Below, in pieces: positions 25,235 to 37,829 of a DNA stretch of 64,000 bases. The notes under the pieces were generated by a model. The model was not told the origin of the DNA. It ran no database searches and worked only from the letters and a program-made list of their open reading frames with translations. Position numbers and translations under genes: made by a program. Each line of letters opens with the position of its first letter. Within the stretch, counting starts at the first letter, position 1. Source of the stretch: Molanna angustata (Eukaryota; Arthropoda; Insecta; Trichoptera; Molannidae); the NCBI GenBank assembly GCA_963576475.1, contig OY754980.1, positions 21,275,822 through 21,339,821 of the forward strand. Direction: 5' to 3'.

Positions 25235-25530
25235 TTTTGTATTTATTAATTAATTAATTTATTTATTTGAATCTTCTTGTACAAACAATTTGTACACTGG
25301 CGGGCTTATTGCCTAGTGGCAATTTCTTCCAACCAACCAGAGTTAATGTTAAGTATACAAAACAATCTGTACTATGGCAATCAGTTACATAATCACATTA
25401 CAAAATAAATAAATACAGCAGAATAAAAGTAGAAAAACAAATAAGATAGCATAAAAGAACAATTCATAGCAATGATAGGAAAACTAAAGGATAAGGAAAG
25501 GAAGAGGAGAGGATTTACAATTTTTTGGGA
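25235..25530 (+). repeat. Dispersed repeat B copy
   Basis: Clear blocks 'cactggcgggcttattgcc', 'ggcaatttcttccaaccaac', 'ctgtactatggcaatcagtt' and 'acataatcacattacaaaat'. It is the most complete B copy in the window. Confidence 0.65.
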
Positions 25531-26849
25531 GACTAACAGCTATACATTTCAGTTTTACATTTAAGATAATAATTAAACAGCCAATTATAAGTCTCCGCTG
25601 ATAGGCCATACCATCAGTTGCAGGATTAAAAATACAACATCACAATAGGTATATTGTGTTTCTGTAATAGATAAAGTTTCATCCTGCAGCCGAGGTTAAC
25701 ACAAGATTACTTGAATATTATATTAAATTACATTAAAAAAGTTCATATTCACAAACAAATCACACATCATTAAAGAACTTAGCACTAAGAACATTTCTCG
25801 CCCCTGTAATACTACACTGGAATAGGTACGTCAAATTCTGGCGAGTTAAGTATTGAATTATTTATTTTGTTACAAACACGCTTTATGTTTATATCATACT
25901 TGATTTTTGTAATAAATTAAAAATAACCGGAATAAAATAATATAGAAAAAATGGTAAATTTAAACAGTCTTATAATATAGATTTTTGAACATCATTTGAT
26001 CGAATTCTTATGCCACTCTCTCTATTGAGCAAAAGTAAGATGGTTTGAGGGAGATCGAAGGTTTTTGATGTAGGTAGATCCTGTAGCGTATTTAGCATGC
26101 CACTTGATCGAGTCGATGAGCGACGTCTGAAAAACTCCGTGGATCTTCCCTCCACGCATCTCATTATCAGGGATGGTAATCAGGGATGTAGATGGATGAT
26201 ATTTAATACAGGAATTTTTGGGATGATTACAATTAAATCTCGTCACAGGGGGGGAGCTATGACCGGGTTCGACATCTGCTCATTGTGTTGCTAAACCTGC
26301 GCATTACTACGCACACAGACGAATGTATACATTCACAGGGTGCATGGCGCACGGCGTGTGTCGTGCGCATAGCAACGGTGCGGTGCGAGGCGCACTACAA
26401 AGGCATCGCAAGGCGCACTTTCACATAAATCGGCAGGAACCAAACAATAGATTGGGGTTTCGCTGGAGGGACAAAGCAGCACGACTACCGGTGTAGCGAT
26501 AATTGTTTTTAAAGGTTGCCATGAACACGATGTTACTATATACTTAACAAAATAAATAATCTAACTAAAAGGGAGGAAAGAGTAGGTACTTACCTACTGA
26601 CTTACACCTAGCTATGTTCAAACCATTGCTGGACAAAGGCATCTTCTAAACTTTTCCATTTAACTATATCTTGGACTGTTTGTTCATCCACAACTCTTAT
26701 GCTGGACACATAGAATAATGGCTGGACACTATAAACTCTTCTTTTTGTTATATATTTTTAAATGAGAGAGAAAATAGTATCTATTCTTAAACGAGTTACA
26801 CATTTGTATTCTAAAATATCAGGGACAAACCTATAGGTATTGAGAATGG
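25531..26849. other. Unassigned sequence
   Basis: Around 26000-26470 GC content rises and overlapping small ORFs occur on both strands without a recognisable domain. About 26620-26690 resembles, on the minus strand, the 3' coding end of an RTE LINE (EDAFVQQWF-like). Nothing firmer can be supported. Confidence 0.3.
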
Positions 26850-27183
26850 TCATAGATTTTTATTATATTATACTAGATGTCGTAGTTAGCAAATTTTGTA
26901 TAAATCGATGTGAGGCATTTTTCTGGGGGATTTTTGACGTTTTATGGGAAGACCACATCGTTTTTCTATAGAGAATAACGACTAATGTGAATTGTTTTCG
27001 GATTTATTTGTCGAAAAAAAAACACCTTGTCTATCGAGGTTTAGAAAACAGTTATCAAGGATGTGTTTAAATGTATAGAAAACTGAAATAATGTTGTCAA
27101 ACAAAACGTCAAACACGCGATATTCCATGACTCACTTTTTGCACGGAGTACTACATCTAGTATATTATAATAAAAATCTATGA
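26850..27183. mobile_element. MITE with about 35-bp terminal inverted repeats
   Basis: Left end TCATAGATTTTTATTAT...ACTAGATGTCGTA (26850-26884) is inverted at 27149-27183 as TACTACATCTAGTATA...AAATCTATGA. Internal sequence is non-coding. Superfamily not assigned. Confidence 0.65.
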
Positions 27184-27591
27184 TATAAGTGTAGATATTT
27201 GAAAAATCCTTAGAATAAAATAGTTCCTAATTACCTACATATATAGGTCCATGATGACAAACTAATCCGTTCCAATTGGTAGTTTATATTAAACGCCGAG
27301 TGCTTTCTATGTTTAAAATTTACAATATTATCCTCGGATGCCATATTTCAATTGATTTAGATTTGATAGTCGTCTCTGAGGATGAAAGAAAATGTAACCA
27401 TTGAAATCATTCAGACTTATATCATAAATTCATTCCGTAGATTACCTATACAAATATTTTTAACAATTCTTTCTAAAACAAATAATGAAATCAGAGCTCA
27501 ATGTATAGTAAATTTATAAATATTAACATAAAATAATAGTTATTAATATAGTTAATTATTTATATGTAAAACGGGTGGGTTGTGGCCAACG

Positions 27592-28140
27592 CTATACACC
27601 TCACTACCAAGTCACTCAATAAAGTATTCAAATATTGTATGGAATATTTAAGCATTTTCATGAAATGAGTTTGATAAACTTTTTTTAATTTTAATATTTC
27701 ATCATGAAAACTTGATAATTCTTCAATGCCATTTTATGTAAATGGTGTGCAATTTGATAATAAAAATAGGTACACATTTAAGGGTTCCTGAGCTTGGCGT
27801 CGTTTTGGAATATTTGACAGTTAAAAAAATTGCGTAGCACTGATCCGATATCCTTCAAAATTTAATGGAGTCTAAGCGAGTATTAGATATACAAATTTGC
27901 AAACTATGAAAAGAATCGAATGAATAATAAGTAGAACAAATATGCCGTACGTAGCATATATGTACATAGCTCTTAGTACATTGTAGCGCACACACACAGA
28001 TATATTGTTATAAAACTTTCAAAATACAATGAGCATGATACTAGTTGATAATCTTCAATAAAAAATATCCTTAAAAATTGCAAATTCATTACTCCAAAAT
28101 TCATGTACTTGGAGTAATATGAGTAAAAATTATAAAAATC
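27592..28140 (+). repeat. Dispersed repeat E, + copy
   Basis: Reverse-complement relative of 42885-43440 in nerfin-1 intron 1. Shared blocks include 'cacctcactaccaagtca', 'tttcatgaaatgagttt', 'gagtattagatatacaaatt' and a CACACACAGATATATTGTTA block. Its edges (CTCACTACCAAG / TACTTGGAGTAA) look like weak inverted termini, so a MITE is plausible. Confidence 0.55.
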
Positions 28141-28607
28141 TATTGTTTACGTCATTGTTTTAAAAAGTACATATTGTTTTTTACTATTTTTGAGTGAGAC
28201 GTCGGTTTAAATTGTGTGTTATAAATATGAATCATAGTTTAAATTGTAGATTCGGTAACCCGTTAAAATATTTGAAAAAAAAATCATTAAATTCAATCTC
28301 TAAGTACCAATCTCATATTTATGTGGAAAAAATCAGCTAAAGGAAAATGTCCAATGAAAAGATTTTTGTCCTAACTGAAAACGAAATTGAAACATTTATC
28401 TGAGGCCACGCCCTCCCACCCTCACACGCCCAATTTATCTTCCCCCACTCCGGTCACAGCATCCGACACACCACGCCCACAGCCTTCATTTACAGCCATG
28501 CGCACTGAGAAATCCTGTGGGAAAACCGGACGATATTTCCAACAATTTATCTCCCATGTTTCAAATATACCTAAGTATGGATAAAAAACAAGCATATTTA
28601 AACTGTG

Positions 28608-28695
28608 CCGACCGCCGTGGCACAGTTACGTGGTAAGTCGTTTAGCTTCAACGCAGGCGTCAAGGGTATGATCCTCAGCAGAGGAGAAATTTATA
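28608..28695 (+). mobile_element. tRNA-derived SINE-like fragment (third family)
   Basis: Starts CCGACCGCCGTGGCACAGTT with A-box-like TGGCACAGTTACGTGG, and a decayed B-box region near GGGTATGATCC. Short and isolated. Confidence 0.4.
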
Positions 28696-28744
28696 ATAAA
28701 AATTCATTTCTAACGCAATCCTTGCTTCTCTTGGCTGAAAACAT

Positions 28745-28790
28745 TGGTTTGTTGGAAGAAATTGCTTTATGGAAATAAACTCACCGCTTA
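28745..28790 (-). repeat. Fragment of dispersed repeat B
   Basis: Contains the complement of the 'caatttcttccaac' block only. Confidence 0.35.
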
Positions 28791-29327
28791 CGAAGGGTGC
28801 AAGGAAGTGTTTATTATTGTTTATTTATTATTTTTTAACTTTATTTATTATTATTTATAACTTCCTTGCTTCAAAATTTAATTTTACCAATATTCATTTA
28901 TTACCGAATGATATTTTTTAACTAATATGTTGAGTAATGTTGAGTTATGTTGAGTTATGTCGAATAATGTATAGTGTTATTCTGCGTTTCACTTATAAGT
29001 GCTCTTAAGTTAATTTTGGTATTACTTAATAGTCAGTCAAATAATATAATAGTGCCATATCTCCAAATTAAGTTCCTCTTATCTCATGTCCAAAACTTAA
29101 TATTAAGAAATTTTAAAAGAAAACAATCTGATTTTTATTATTTAAAAACAATTTTTTTAACGATTTGTGTAGGTAGATTTATCAACAACAACTTTTACAA
29201 ATATTTTAAAACAAGAAAAAAAAACCCTAATCGTAGGGAATATCCTGTTTTTAACGTATAGCAACACCAAATGCAATCATGCCAACTCTATAGAAAGAAA
29301 TTTATTTTCAACTTTTACCTAGTATTA

Positions 29328-29470
29328 TCGGCCTTCTGAGCCAAAGGTCATGTATTAAATTCCCGGTGGAGACAAAGTTCAATGTTTTTAATTGTGTTCT
29401 CAGTCTTGACCTGTGAGTCGATAAATATCATAAAACTTAAATTAATATTTGACATAAAAAATGCCCATTT
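29328..29470 (+). mobile_element. tRNA-derived SINE (family S1), internally deleted
   Basis: CGGCCTTCTGAGCCAAAGG runs directly into ATTCCCGGTGGAGACAAAG: part of the tRNA region is lost while the family-specific TTAATTGTGTTCTCAGTCTT body start is kept. Confidence 0.55.
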
Positions 29471-29524
29471 GTTACCTGGGAGGTAAAACAAAAAATAATA
29501 AGATAAATTAAGAAATTTATGTCA

Positions 29525-29657
29525 GTGCCTTTTAAGATTAGACGAGACTGGTGTGTGGGTATACACGCATTTTTTGTGCTCCCTTTTATAAGGTTATGCA
29601 CACCTGTCGCTGGTGACCGTACATTGTAGCATATGCCGTGATGGTATGAATGAACAA
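29525..29657 (+). mobile_element. (TGAA)n-tailed repeat, 3' half
   Basis: GACTGGTGTGTGGGTATACA, CTCCCTTTTATAAGG and GCCGTGATGGTATGAATGAA blocks in family order; the 5' half is absent. Confidence 0.65.
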
Positions 29658-29669
29658 ACTGCTAGAGAT

Positions 29670-29840
29670 ATTTTTTATTTATTAGAAGAAGGAATGTACA
29701 TGTAAATGTATATATAATTGTGTCATTCTTACTAATTTGGTTGGTTGGAAGAAATTGCCTAATGGCAATGAGGCCGCCAGTGTGCATTATATTTGTTTAA
29801 ATTATGTACAAAAATATAAATAAATAAATAAGACATTTGG
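29670..29840 (-). repeat. Dispersed repeat B, inverted copy
   Basis: GGTTGGAAGAAATTGCC followed by the GGCCGCCAGTGTGCATTATA region and TTATGTACAAAAATAT: the reverse of the B order. Confidence 0.6.
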
Positions 29841-29885
29841 GCGAATATAAAATCGTAATCAAATAAAACGCCCCATTTACACCAT

Positions 29886-30120
29886 TGATGGCATCCGTGG
29901 TCCATTTAGACAGATATCAGACTTTTAAGCCAAAAGTTCCGGATTCGATTCCCGGTGGAGACAAAACTTTAGTCTGGATTTGCAGAACGAAAATTATCAA
30001 AAGTCTTTAAAATTCGGCAATATGTTATTATTGGGTATGTGCCTTATAATATTATATTTGACATGTGACTGTTAGTTTGCTCGAGAAGAAATAATAAAAC
30101 AACAACAAAAAATGTATATG
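29886..30120 (+). mobile_element. tRNA-derived SINE (family S1)
   Basis: Decayed tRNA head (TCCGTGGTCCATTTAGACAG), B-box GGATTCGATTCCCGGTGG, then the S1 body with TATTATTGGGTATGTGCC and a terminal AATAATAAAACAACAACAAA tail. Confidence 0.65.
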
Positions 30121-30124
30121 CATT

Positions 30125-30955
30125 GAAACATTGTTGGTAGAAACAAAAAAAATTGCAGACACGTACAAGACAAAGCTGCGACATTATTCAACGCACAATG
30201 TCGCTTAATTACATAGATACTTAAAATTACAAAACAGCGCGCAATTGAATTTGAAGTACTCTTTCAAGTGGTTTTATATCGTTTCCTTCCCTTGGTTTTA
30301 TTTAGCTGTATCACTTCCCATGCTCAACTAGGTATACTGGTATGTCCAACTTCCTTCACACATTATCGTGTAATAATAAATAGTTATATTGTATAGGCAC
30401 ACATGGCAGTCTATATTCTTTACCAAGAACAGAACACTTACAAATCACTATCGCCATGCACTTTCAACACTACATTTTTACATCACGCAAAACACGCGGT
30501 CATCGGGTGGTTCAAGTTCATTTTTTGTTTTCATTTAAATTAAATTAAGATATCTTTATAAGATGCTATAAAGATACAAATGATTAAATCCTTCACATAC
30601 ATAAGGAAGGGTTACATAAGATAGTTTAGAAAATTATAGAGACAAAATAGAAATTACAATATCATAATAATCAGGTTTTATTGAATTCGCTACTTCCACC
30701 GCCACACGAATAATAAGAAGTGTAATTTTGAAATTGACTTTGTTTGGTTATATGTATATAACCAAATTATATAGGGATGATTATATAATTATATTACTAA
30801 ATGAAAAATAAATAGTTTTTGCATTATTCGTTAGTTAATATAGTAATAATAATAATAAAATACTTTTTTAAGCACAAATGTTTTTTTTCACATAATATGG
30901 CGGACTTATTATTATTAAAATGAATAACCTTGCAACTTTGTCCCCCTGAAATGAA
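30125..30955. other. AT-rich sequence, nothing recognised
   Basis: No supported feature. Confidence 0.45.
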
Positions 30956-30958
30956 TTA

Positions 30959-31233
30959 CATATATTTCATAGATAGCAGAGCGAAGACAGGCTGTTTATT
31001 AAATATATATTTCATAGATAGCAGAGCGAAGACAGGCTGTTTATTAAATATATATTTCATAGATAGCAGAGCGAAGACAGGCTGTTTATTAAATATATAT
31101 TTCATAGATAGCAGAGCGAAGACAGGCTGTTTATTAAATATATATTTCATAGATAGCAGAGCGAAGACAGGCTGTTTATTAAATATATATTTCATAGATA
31201 GCAGAGCGAAGACAGGCTGTTTATTAAATATAT
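30959..31233. repeat. 45-bp tandem repeat, 6 units, open on both strands
   Basis: Six units that look identical by eye, containing TTCATAGATAGCAGAGCG and AAGACAGGCTGTTTATT. Because 45 is divisible by three and a unit has no stop in one frame of each strand, apparent ORFs arise on both strands (a 15-aa repeat YFIDSRAKTGCLLNI on plus). No sign of real coding. The homogeneity implies recent amplification or ongoing homogenisation. Confidence 0.95.
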
Positions 31234-31324
31234 ATTTTCTTGCTTGTTTTCTACTAATATTTATTCTATATAATAGTTACAAAATCTTATTTTTTTATTT
31301 CTCCTTATTAATTCACATTATTAT

Positions 31325-31640
31325 AGACCATCACTCGATGTCTCACTATTTAGTTAGAAAGAACCGAGCGCGATACACCTCTATCATTGCAAACATTCGG
31401 GATTTCTTTATATTCATGCATCGCCTCATACATGCTCGTCGATAATTCAAGCTAATAACGTATAATTTATTATTATCATGTATAATTTATATTTTACATG
31501 GTTATGCCATGCCTTTCGAGGACGATCCCTGCTTTTCACTCCATATTTTATTCCTGTGTATTTTCATAATAAGTCGCTCCTTTTGTAATCTTCCTAAATG
31601 CCAAAACCAACTCAGGGCATTCGCTTTTATTTTAATTATA
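31325..31640 (-). mobile_element. LINE fragment (family C)
   Basis: Complement of the C-terminal block seen at 9815 and 40325: 'ccgagcgcgatacacc', 'catcgcctcatacatgctcg', 'cacatggttatgccatgcct'-like region, then 'cctaaatgccaaaaccaact'. Diverged and without a usable frame. Confidence 0.5.
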
Positions 31641-33509
31641 ATATATGATATTTTTCTTTATAAAAAAAGATTATTATTTTTAATTAATTGATTGATTCAG
31701 GTACATCCATACAATCCTTCACGTGATAAATCGCTTATATACTCCTACCTCCATTGGTTCTTGGTACAAGATATTGGTGTATACTTGTAACAATATTTTT
31801 AAATGCCTGCATAGGCGTAGAGCTCTGTGCTGAAAATACTATACAATTAATTAACTGGTTGGTTGGTAATGAAGATATCTATTTGGTTTTAAATAGGATA
31901 CAAATGACATGTAAAAATATATTCTGTGAATTAACCAACAAATAAAAATAAAATAAACAGTGCAATTATTTCAATACATTTTTGTATGTATTAATCATAT
32001 TCCATACTTTGTAAAAACATTTTTGAAAACTTCAATAAGAAATATTTTTCATACAATGCAAATTTTTTCATCAAAAATATTATTTTTTATAAAAACTTTT
32101 ATCTTTATCTTTATTCATCTTTATGTTACTTTTATCTTATTAATTTTATCTCACTGGGAGGAATTCCCCCTTTTATAGGATTTCTCCCTAAATGACTAGT
32201 GATGAGAAGATCATATTGAAGTTTTGTGTGACATTAATATAAAAATGATTGCTTATTCCTTCACATATTTACTTACAATCTTGACCAACGGCGCGCATTT
32301 GAAGCTAGTCTATGAAATAAAAATAAAATATAATAATTTCGATATTGAACCACCCTAACGCAACCCCCGTATTAGCACAAGACCGCTATAGTTATATTGT
32401 TTATCAGTTGTTCCTGTGGAGAGAGAGAGAGTTAGGGGGCGGTACCGAAGCTTCAATCCTCTACGCCTCTACGAGGGGGACATACTATACCTCTTTCAAT
32501 CAGTTGCCAGCAGTACTTTGTCGAGAGAGGTGCTCAACTTTTGTGACAGACCTTAACTAAAAATAACACCTTCGGCAAAATTTAAAAAAAAAATATTGGT
32601 TCTTATCGCAGTATTCAATTCGGCGACAGTTTAAAAGATCACGCTGCGTATAGAAATATAAACAAACCCCTTTAAATAGGGGTTTGTTTGACGTCAAATT
32701 AACGAAAAATATTTATGTAGTAATTAATAAATATATATTTAAACATATCTAGTCAAGATATCTAGTCAAACTGCAACAAGAAATCTAGTCATTCCGATAA
32801 GTTCTTAGATTTTAGTAAAATTTTATTTTTATAATTAGTTATTTTTCGAGTATTTAATTTTTTTTTATATATTTATTTAAATTAAACAAAAGTGCATCGT
32901 TATCGTCCAAGATCGCAACTACTGTTCTCCCCTTCAGTTTTTCCGTGCCGATGAGTCAGGTGTGCAATTCAGGTATGAATCAGATAATATGCTATTATTA
33001 TTATTATGTACATGCTTGTGTAAAAGTTGTTTTGAAAAGTTTTGTGCGTGTACATTGCCGGGGTGATCCACCCTCGCCGTGTGCTGGTTTGCGTCGCGAC
33101 GGTGTGCGTCTAGACGCCGGTCAGGTGGGGCGTCTCGACGTCGCATATTTTGGAGTCAATTAAATCAAGATGAGTAATCTTCACATTCCGCAGATTTGTG
33201 TTCATATTTTTTGTTCGCAATCAATCCATTTTGCTTTTGTACAAATTGCTAACCGGCAATAAGACGAAATTAATTAGTATTTTGTACAAGTAAATAAATG
33301 AAACACAATTTAATGATTCTAGAGATTTTGTGTTAACAGAGTGGAAATACATTTTAAAATTAATAAATAAATAACTTATAATAAGTATTTTTCCACATTT
33401 TTTTATAATAAAGACCGAACGTTTTCTCCAAGAACTTTGGCGAAAACGTTTGGTCATTTTTATAAAAACTAAAAAGATATTGTGGAAAAATACTAATTTA
33501 ATATATTTT
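31641..33509. other. Mostly AT-rich, with a GC-rich patch and one hairpin
   Basis: 32660-32689 is a hairpin with 12-bp arms (AAACAAACCCCT and its complement, 6-nt loop). 33040-33150 is a sharply GC-rich patch in an AT-rich setting. A CAG/GTATGAAT donor-like site lies at about 32970. These could mark an upstream non-coding exon or promoter of the nerfin-1 gene 8 kb away, or a decayed transposon. Neither can be decided from sequence alone. Confidence 0.3.
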
Positions 33510-33529
33510 TTTTAAAGAATGAATATGTC

Positions 33530-33655
33530 CTTGTAACAAGTATATATACATCGTTATACATTTCCTAAATTAAGCGTATGCTTGTGCTATAGGTGAACGA
33601 AATCAGTCGTGGCAGGATTCGAACTCGCGACCAGTGCGCTATCCGAACACGAGGA
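33530..33655 (-). mobile_element. tRNA-derived SINE (family S2)
   Basis: Minus strand has an AGCGCACTGGTCGCGAGTTC-like region with B-box GAGTTCGAATCC and then TGCCACGACTGATTTCGTTC and an AGGACATATT-type end. The same family occurs at 34110, 48525 and 63575. Confidence 0.6.
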
Positions 33656-33756
33656 TGTCAACAGAAATTCATTTTTCTCAACGAAAATTGAATTCAAAGT
33701 TTTTAATTCTGTATTAAAATATTTATAAAATACATAATATGAAATTAAAAAGGACA

Positions 33757-33840
33757 TATTCATTCTTTTAAATAAAAAAAATAAATTTGGTAATATAATA
33801 CATTATCAAATTTATTTTCTTTATTTAAAAGAATGAATAT
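33757..33840. repeat. Foldback hairpin, about 32-bp arms
   Basis: TATTCATTCTTTTAAATAAA at 33758 is matched by its complement ending at 33839; the arms differ at about one position around an AT-rich loop of roughly 18 nt. Possibly a small MITE inserted in the first copy of the duplication, since the second copy lacks it. Confidence 0.65.
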
Positions 33841-34109
33841 AAAATATTATGAAATATAAATAAATTTAACTTTTTTGATGATTAATATTATTGTTATGTA
33901 TGTGAATAGTTTATGTATGTTTTCTGTGTATATGTTAATTTTTTTATTTGTATCAAATTGTTCAAACGATTTGCCGCTAACACACCGTAGGAATACCTAC
34001 AGATATAAAACATATAAATAGATAGAATTAGTATAGTAATTCCAATGCTCCAAAAACAGGTGTTTACTACATATTATACATAAATGTTAAACTTTTTTTT
34101 AATAAGATA

Positions 34110-34250
34110 AAATTTATGTCCTTGTAACCACTCCCTAAACTTATCATAAATACTTGTAATATAGGTGATCGTAATCGGTCGTGGCAAGTTTCGAATTCGC
34201 GACTAATGGATTATTAACCCAGCTTGCTAACCGCTCCATCACCACCAGCA
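34110..34250 (-). mobile_element. tRNA-derived SINE (family S2), diverged
   Basis: B-box-like GCGAATTCGAAACTTGCC and the ACGACCGATTACGATCACC block on the minus strand, parallel to the copy at 33530 within the duplicated segment. Confidence 0.55.
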
Positions 34251-34450
34251 ACCACCAGTATAATTGAAAACATTATGTCGAGGATGTCAACAGAAATGCA
34301 TTTTACTAAACGAAAATTAAATTCAGAGTGATATTTATAAAATACTTATGTACCTACCTAATTAAAAAGAACATATGAAATATAATTAAATTTAACTTTT
34401 TTGATGATTAATATTATTGCTATGTATGTGAATAGTTTATGTATGTATAG

Positions 34451-36794
34451 GTTATATAAATATCAGAACTTAATTATATGACGAAAAAATCCAGATTCTA
34501 TTCGCTACATTAAATTTTGGTCATTATATTATTAGTGTTAATTTTATAGAAGTACCTATTTGTAGAACCTTAGGGTTCACAATGTAGGGTTGTGTGACGA
34601 CCATTATCATTACATACATATGTTCACAATCAGTACAATTATCACTGGGGCGGATATATTTATACTTATGTAACAAAGTATTTTATTGCTATCCGGATAT
34701 CAAAGAATATTTAAAAATACGAAGATCAAAACAAATAGTATCAGAGTTTTTTTAAATGAGAAAAATAATTCTTTACTAATTGTTACTCTATCGATCTACG
34801 TTTTATATGGTTTTCAATAATAATAAAAATGATTAATATTATATGTAAAAGAAATCTTTTCAAGTCACTATTTCAAGGGGCGGTTGAATAATATTATAAA
34901 AATATTTAGTTTTACTGGATTTACAAAATTAACATTCACTAAATAAAATAAAAATTTTGAATAAAATTTTTAAACATAGGTATAAGAAATTTATATTTCC
35001 TCTATGCTCTAAAACAAAATACTATACAAACATATAACTTTATCTTTGAAATGTTGATAAATGTATTTTCTATGATTGATTTTAGTTTTACGGAGACATG
35101 AAAATTACAAATATTTTGTATGATTAAATTAAAAATATAAATTTAACATGTTTCAATTTATACAAACTTTGTAATATTTATTAAAGCATTCTACAATAAA
35201 ACTATTATAAACACTTTTGTCTCTGATTCTGTGTCTTCGTGGGACTTATTTTACAACGTTTTCTTTTGAAAAGTGAACGCTGTAAATTTCGTTACGTGCT
35301 CCGGTGTTCAAGTATACGCAATCGCATCGCAAGTTAATTGCGATTGGGTATATAAGGTAGATATATCAATTTGAAAACGAAACACCGAAAATGTATTTAT
35401 CTTCTTTAGTTTCAATCTTGGAGATTGGTATGATACATCTCTTCTTTGTCTCTGCTAGGTCTTCAGCGACACTCTTCAACTCTGTGTAGGAGGTATCGTC
35501 ATGTCCTCGCACACCTTTTCGGTTCTCTATGCCTACTCCAAACAGGGAAATGACGTGATAGGGTAGTGGTACATATGTAAGATATCAAAAAGGTAAAAGC
35601 GTGTTATTTCCCGTGTGACACATGAGGACAATATTTTTTACACCCAAATCGAGAGACGTCGAGGGTTGAGTCTAGATTTATTTTAAAGCTAGATAAATAT
35701 GTAAGAATAATTAAAAAATATAGATCGGCTGGAATGGGCTGAGAAAAAGTTATTTCTCTATGAAATACGATAACTTTATACAAAATCTGTGATATTTTTC
35801 CCAATTTGATTTTAATTATTATTTTTTTCTATAAAATGAATAATAGGTTTATGATTAAAAAAATAATAATTACACCATACCAGTAGAAGTGGAAGTCAGG
35901 AAGTCATGATAAACCAAAAATAAGAGTGAATACATAAACAAAAACACTCAAACGCAATAAACTCAAAGTAAATGCAATTGAACTGTTTTCGTTGTAGCGG
36001 TCCATTAGATAGGTAATTTCAACGAATTGATATTGAATTTCTTGTGGGAACAGAATGACTTATACTCTTCCAAAAGTATTTAAATATCCCATTTCTAAAT
36101 GCCCCCTTAAAATTTGATATATTTAACATTTGAAACTATATTTTGATAGTGCTCAAATTAATAGCATAACTCTGACGACGATTATCCAAAAGGGATCCAA
36201 ATTTTTTATTACAAAATCACAAAAATGCAATTAAGATTAATTTAAAAAAGGAATGGAAAAAAGTGAAATATTTCACGCCCTTTTTCAACGATTTCCATTA
36301 AGAAAATATCAAATCAACCCCTATATTAATTTCAGCATACAAATCTAATAGAGCTGAAGTTATTATATTCCCCTTTCTCTCTTTAAACTACTTAACTTCA
36401 CATCGAATCGGAATTCCTCGCCTTTGTGAAGTTCACATTCAATTTTCGTTACGGGATTTTCACACTTCAGACAGTTATTTTTCTCACACATGATTGAGAG
36501 AGATGTGAAAATAAAATCCCCTTAGTTTGGTAAGACGTTAGTCACCTTTCCTTTTGGTAAGTCGCCAGTCAACTTACCTCACCTCATTCTTACCTTTCCT
36601 TTGCCTTACCTTACGTTCCCTTCACACTCATTTCACCGGATATTTTTGTAAGGAAAGTTGGGGAGACGATACAGATTATATAACGTGAAACACACAGGAT
36701 GATTAAATTTTCTATTTATTTATTATAAAATTTTACAATAAATTATTTCTCTTTAGTAAATTGAATAATGTATAAAAAATAATCATTTTATTTT
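34451..36794. other. AT-rich sequence, nothing firmly recognised
   Basis: About 35220-35560 is somewhat GC-richer and may be an old repeat. No exon, transposon terminus or RNA gene could be supported. Confidence 0.4.
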
Positions 36795-36992
36795 GTATTG
36801 TTTCTCGGGCAGCTTACATGTACTATGTCAAATATTATTTCAACCAGCATCCAATTTCGGGAGACTACATAATTAATCGTCTCACAGATCTAGACTTAAA
36901 ACACAATTAGATACTGTGCCTCTACCGATATTCGAACCTGGAACCTATGACTTATGACTCAGATATTCAACTAACTGAGCCACGAAAACATG
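36795..36992 (-). mobile_element. tRNA-derived SINE (family S1)
   Basis: Minus strand: TTTCGTGGCTCAGTTAGTTG head, decayed B-box GGTTCGAATATCGGTAGAGG, and the complete S1 body down to GCTGCCCGAGAAACAATAC, paralleling 1500-1722. Confidence 0.7.
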
Positions 36993-37759
36993 TCATCAAA
37001 AATGATATTAACATCATCAGTTGAGTATATATTACATTGTGAGTTGATGGATTTATTAATGATTGATTTGGGGTATCCGTACCCCGAACGAAATCAGTTG
37101 AGCACATCTTATTATATAATATATAAAAATATTAAAAAAATATATAAAAAGTCAAATAAAACATACACCATCACATTTTCTTATTTTTCTTAGCAATGTC
37201 GACTTTCCTAATCCTTCGGCGCCATGGGATGATCTGTCCTGTATTTTCGTGGCTGGTATTTGAGCTAACTCATACTCATACCACCCATCATGTGAATAAT
37301 GGACGTCCTTTTCCTTTACTGTTTTCTAGGAGTGCTAGAGAAGTTGGCATCACATGATCATTTTGCTTTCTCCTTACATGATCATACTACCTGAGTCGGC
37401 TCTCTGTGAGTTGTTCTGGTATGGGGACTACTCCAGAGCTTCCTCTTATTTGCTCATTTCGAATTCCATCAGGCTTTGTCACCCCGCCTGCCCAACTCAT
37501 CATGATAACATGTTAAATGTTTCATTCCTCCTAGCCCATAAAGAACAGGGTAGGTAGATGGTACCAAAAGTCATGCATTTCAATCCTGACATCATAGTAC
37601 CTAAGTCATTTAGCTTTATAGAGATGAAACTTTGTTTTACTACAGTTTTAATAAATTTTTATCTCCTACATTTTTGTTGCATAACTAAGCAACTAGATTC
37701 GGAACAGGGGGCTACTCATGACAAGTTCTTAATACGTTCCTAGCTTGCCTATCTTAAAA

Positions 37760-37829
37760 ATGTATAAATCAGTACTCGAATATAATCCAATCTTAATCTT
37801 TCTCTACATTTAATCACGAAAATTTGTTA
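37760..37829 (+). repeat. Dispersed repeat D, left half interrupted by a TIR element
   Basis: 'ataaatcagtactcgaata' and 'ctctacatttaatcacgaaa' match 22270-22340. The match resumes at 38972 after the inserted element. Confidence 0.65.

Larger units (their letters stand above)
33510..34450. repeat. Segmental tandem duplication carrying SINE copies
   Basis: Blocks at about 33520-33920 and 34105-34450 match in order: ATGTCCTTGTAAC, the SINE S2 head, CGAGGATGTCAACAGAAAT, ATATTTATAAAATAC and TTTTTTGATGATTAATATTA with TATGTATGTGAATAGTTTAT. The copies are diverged and carry different indels. Confidence 0.7.

Noticed and set aside
30930..31445. 171-aa ORF with six 15-aa repeats as a real protein
   Set aside because: The open frame comes from a 45-bp tandem repeat, equally open on the other strand; the flanks have no coding character.
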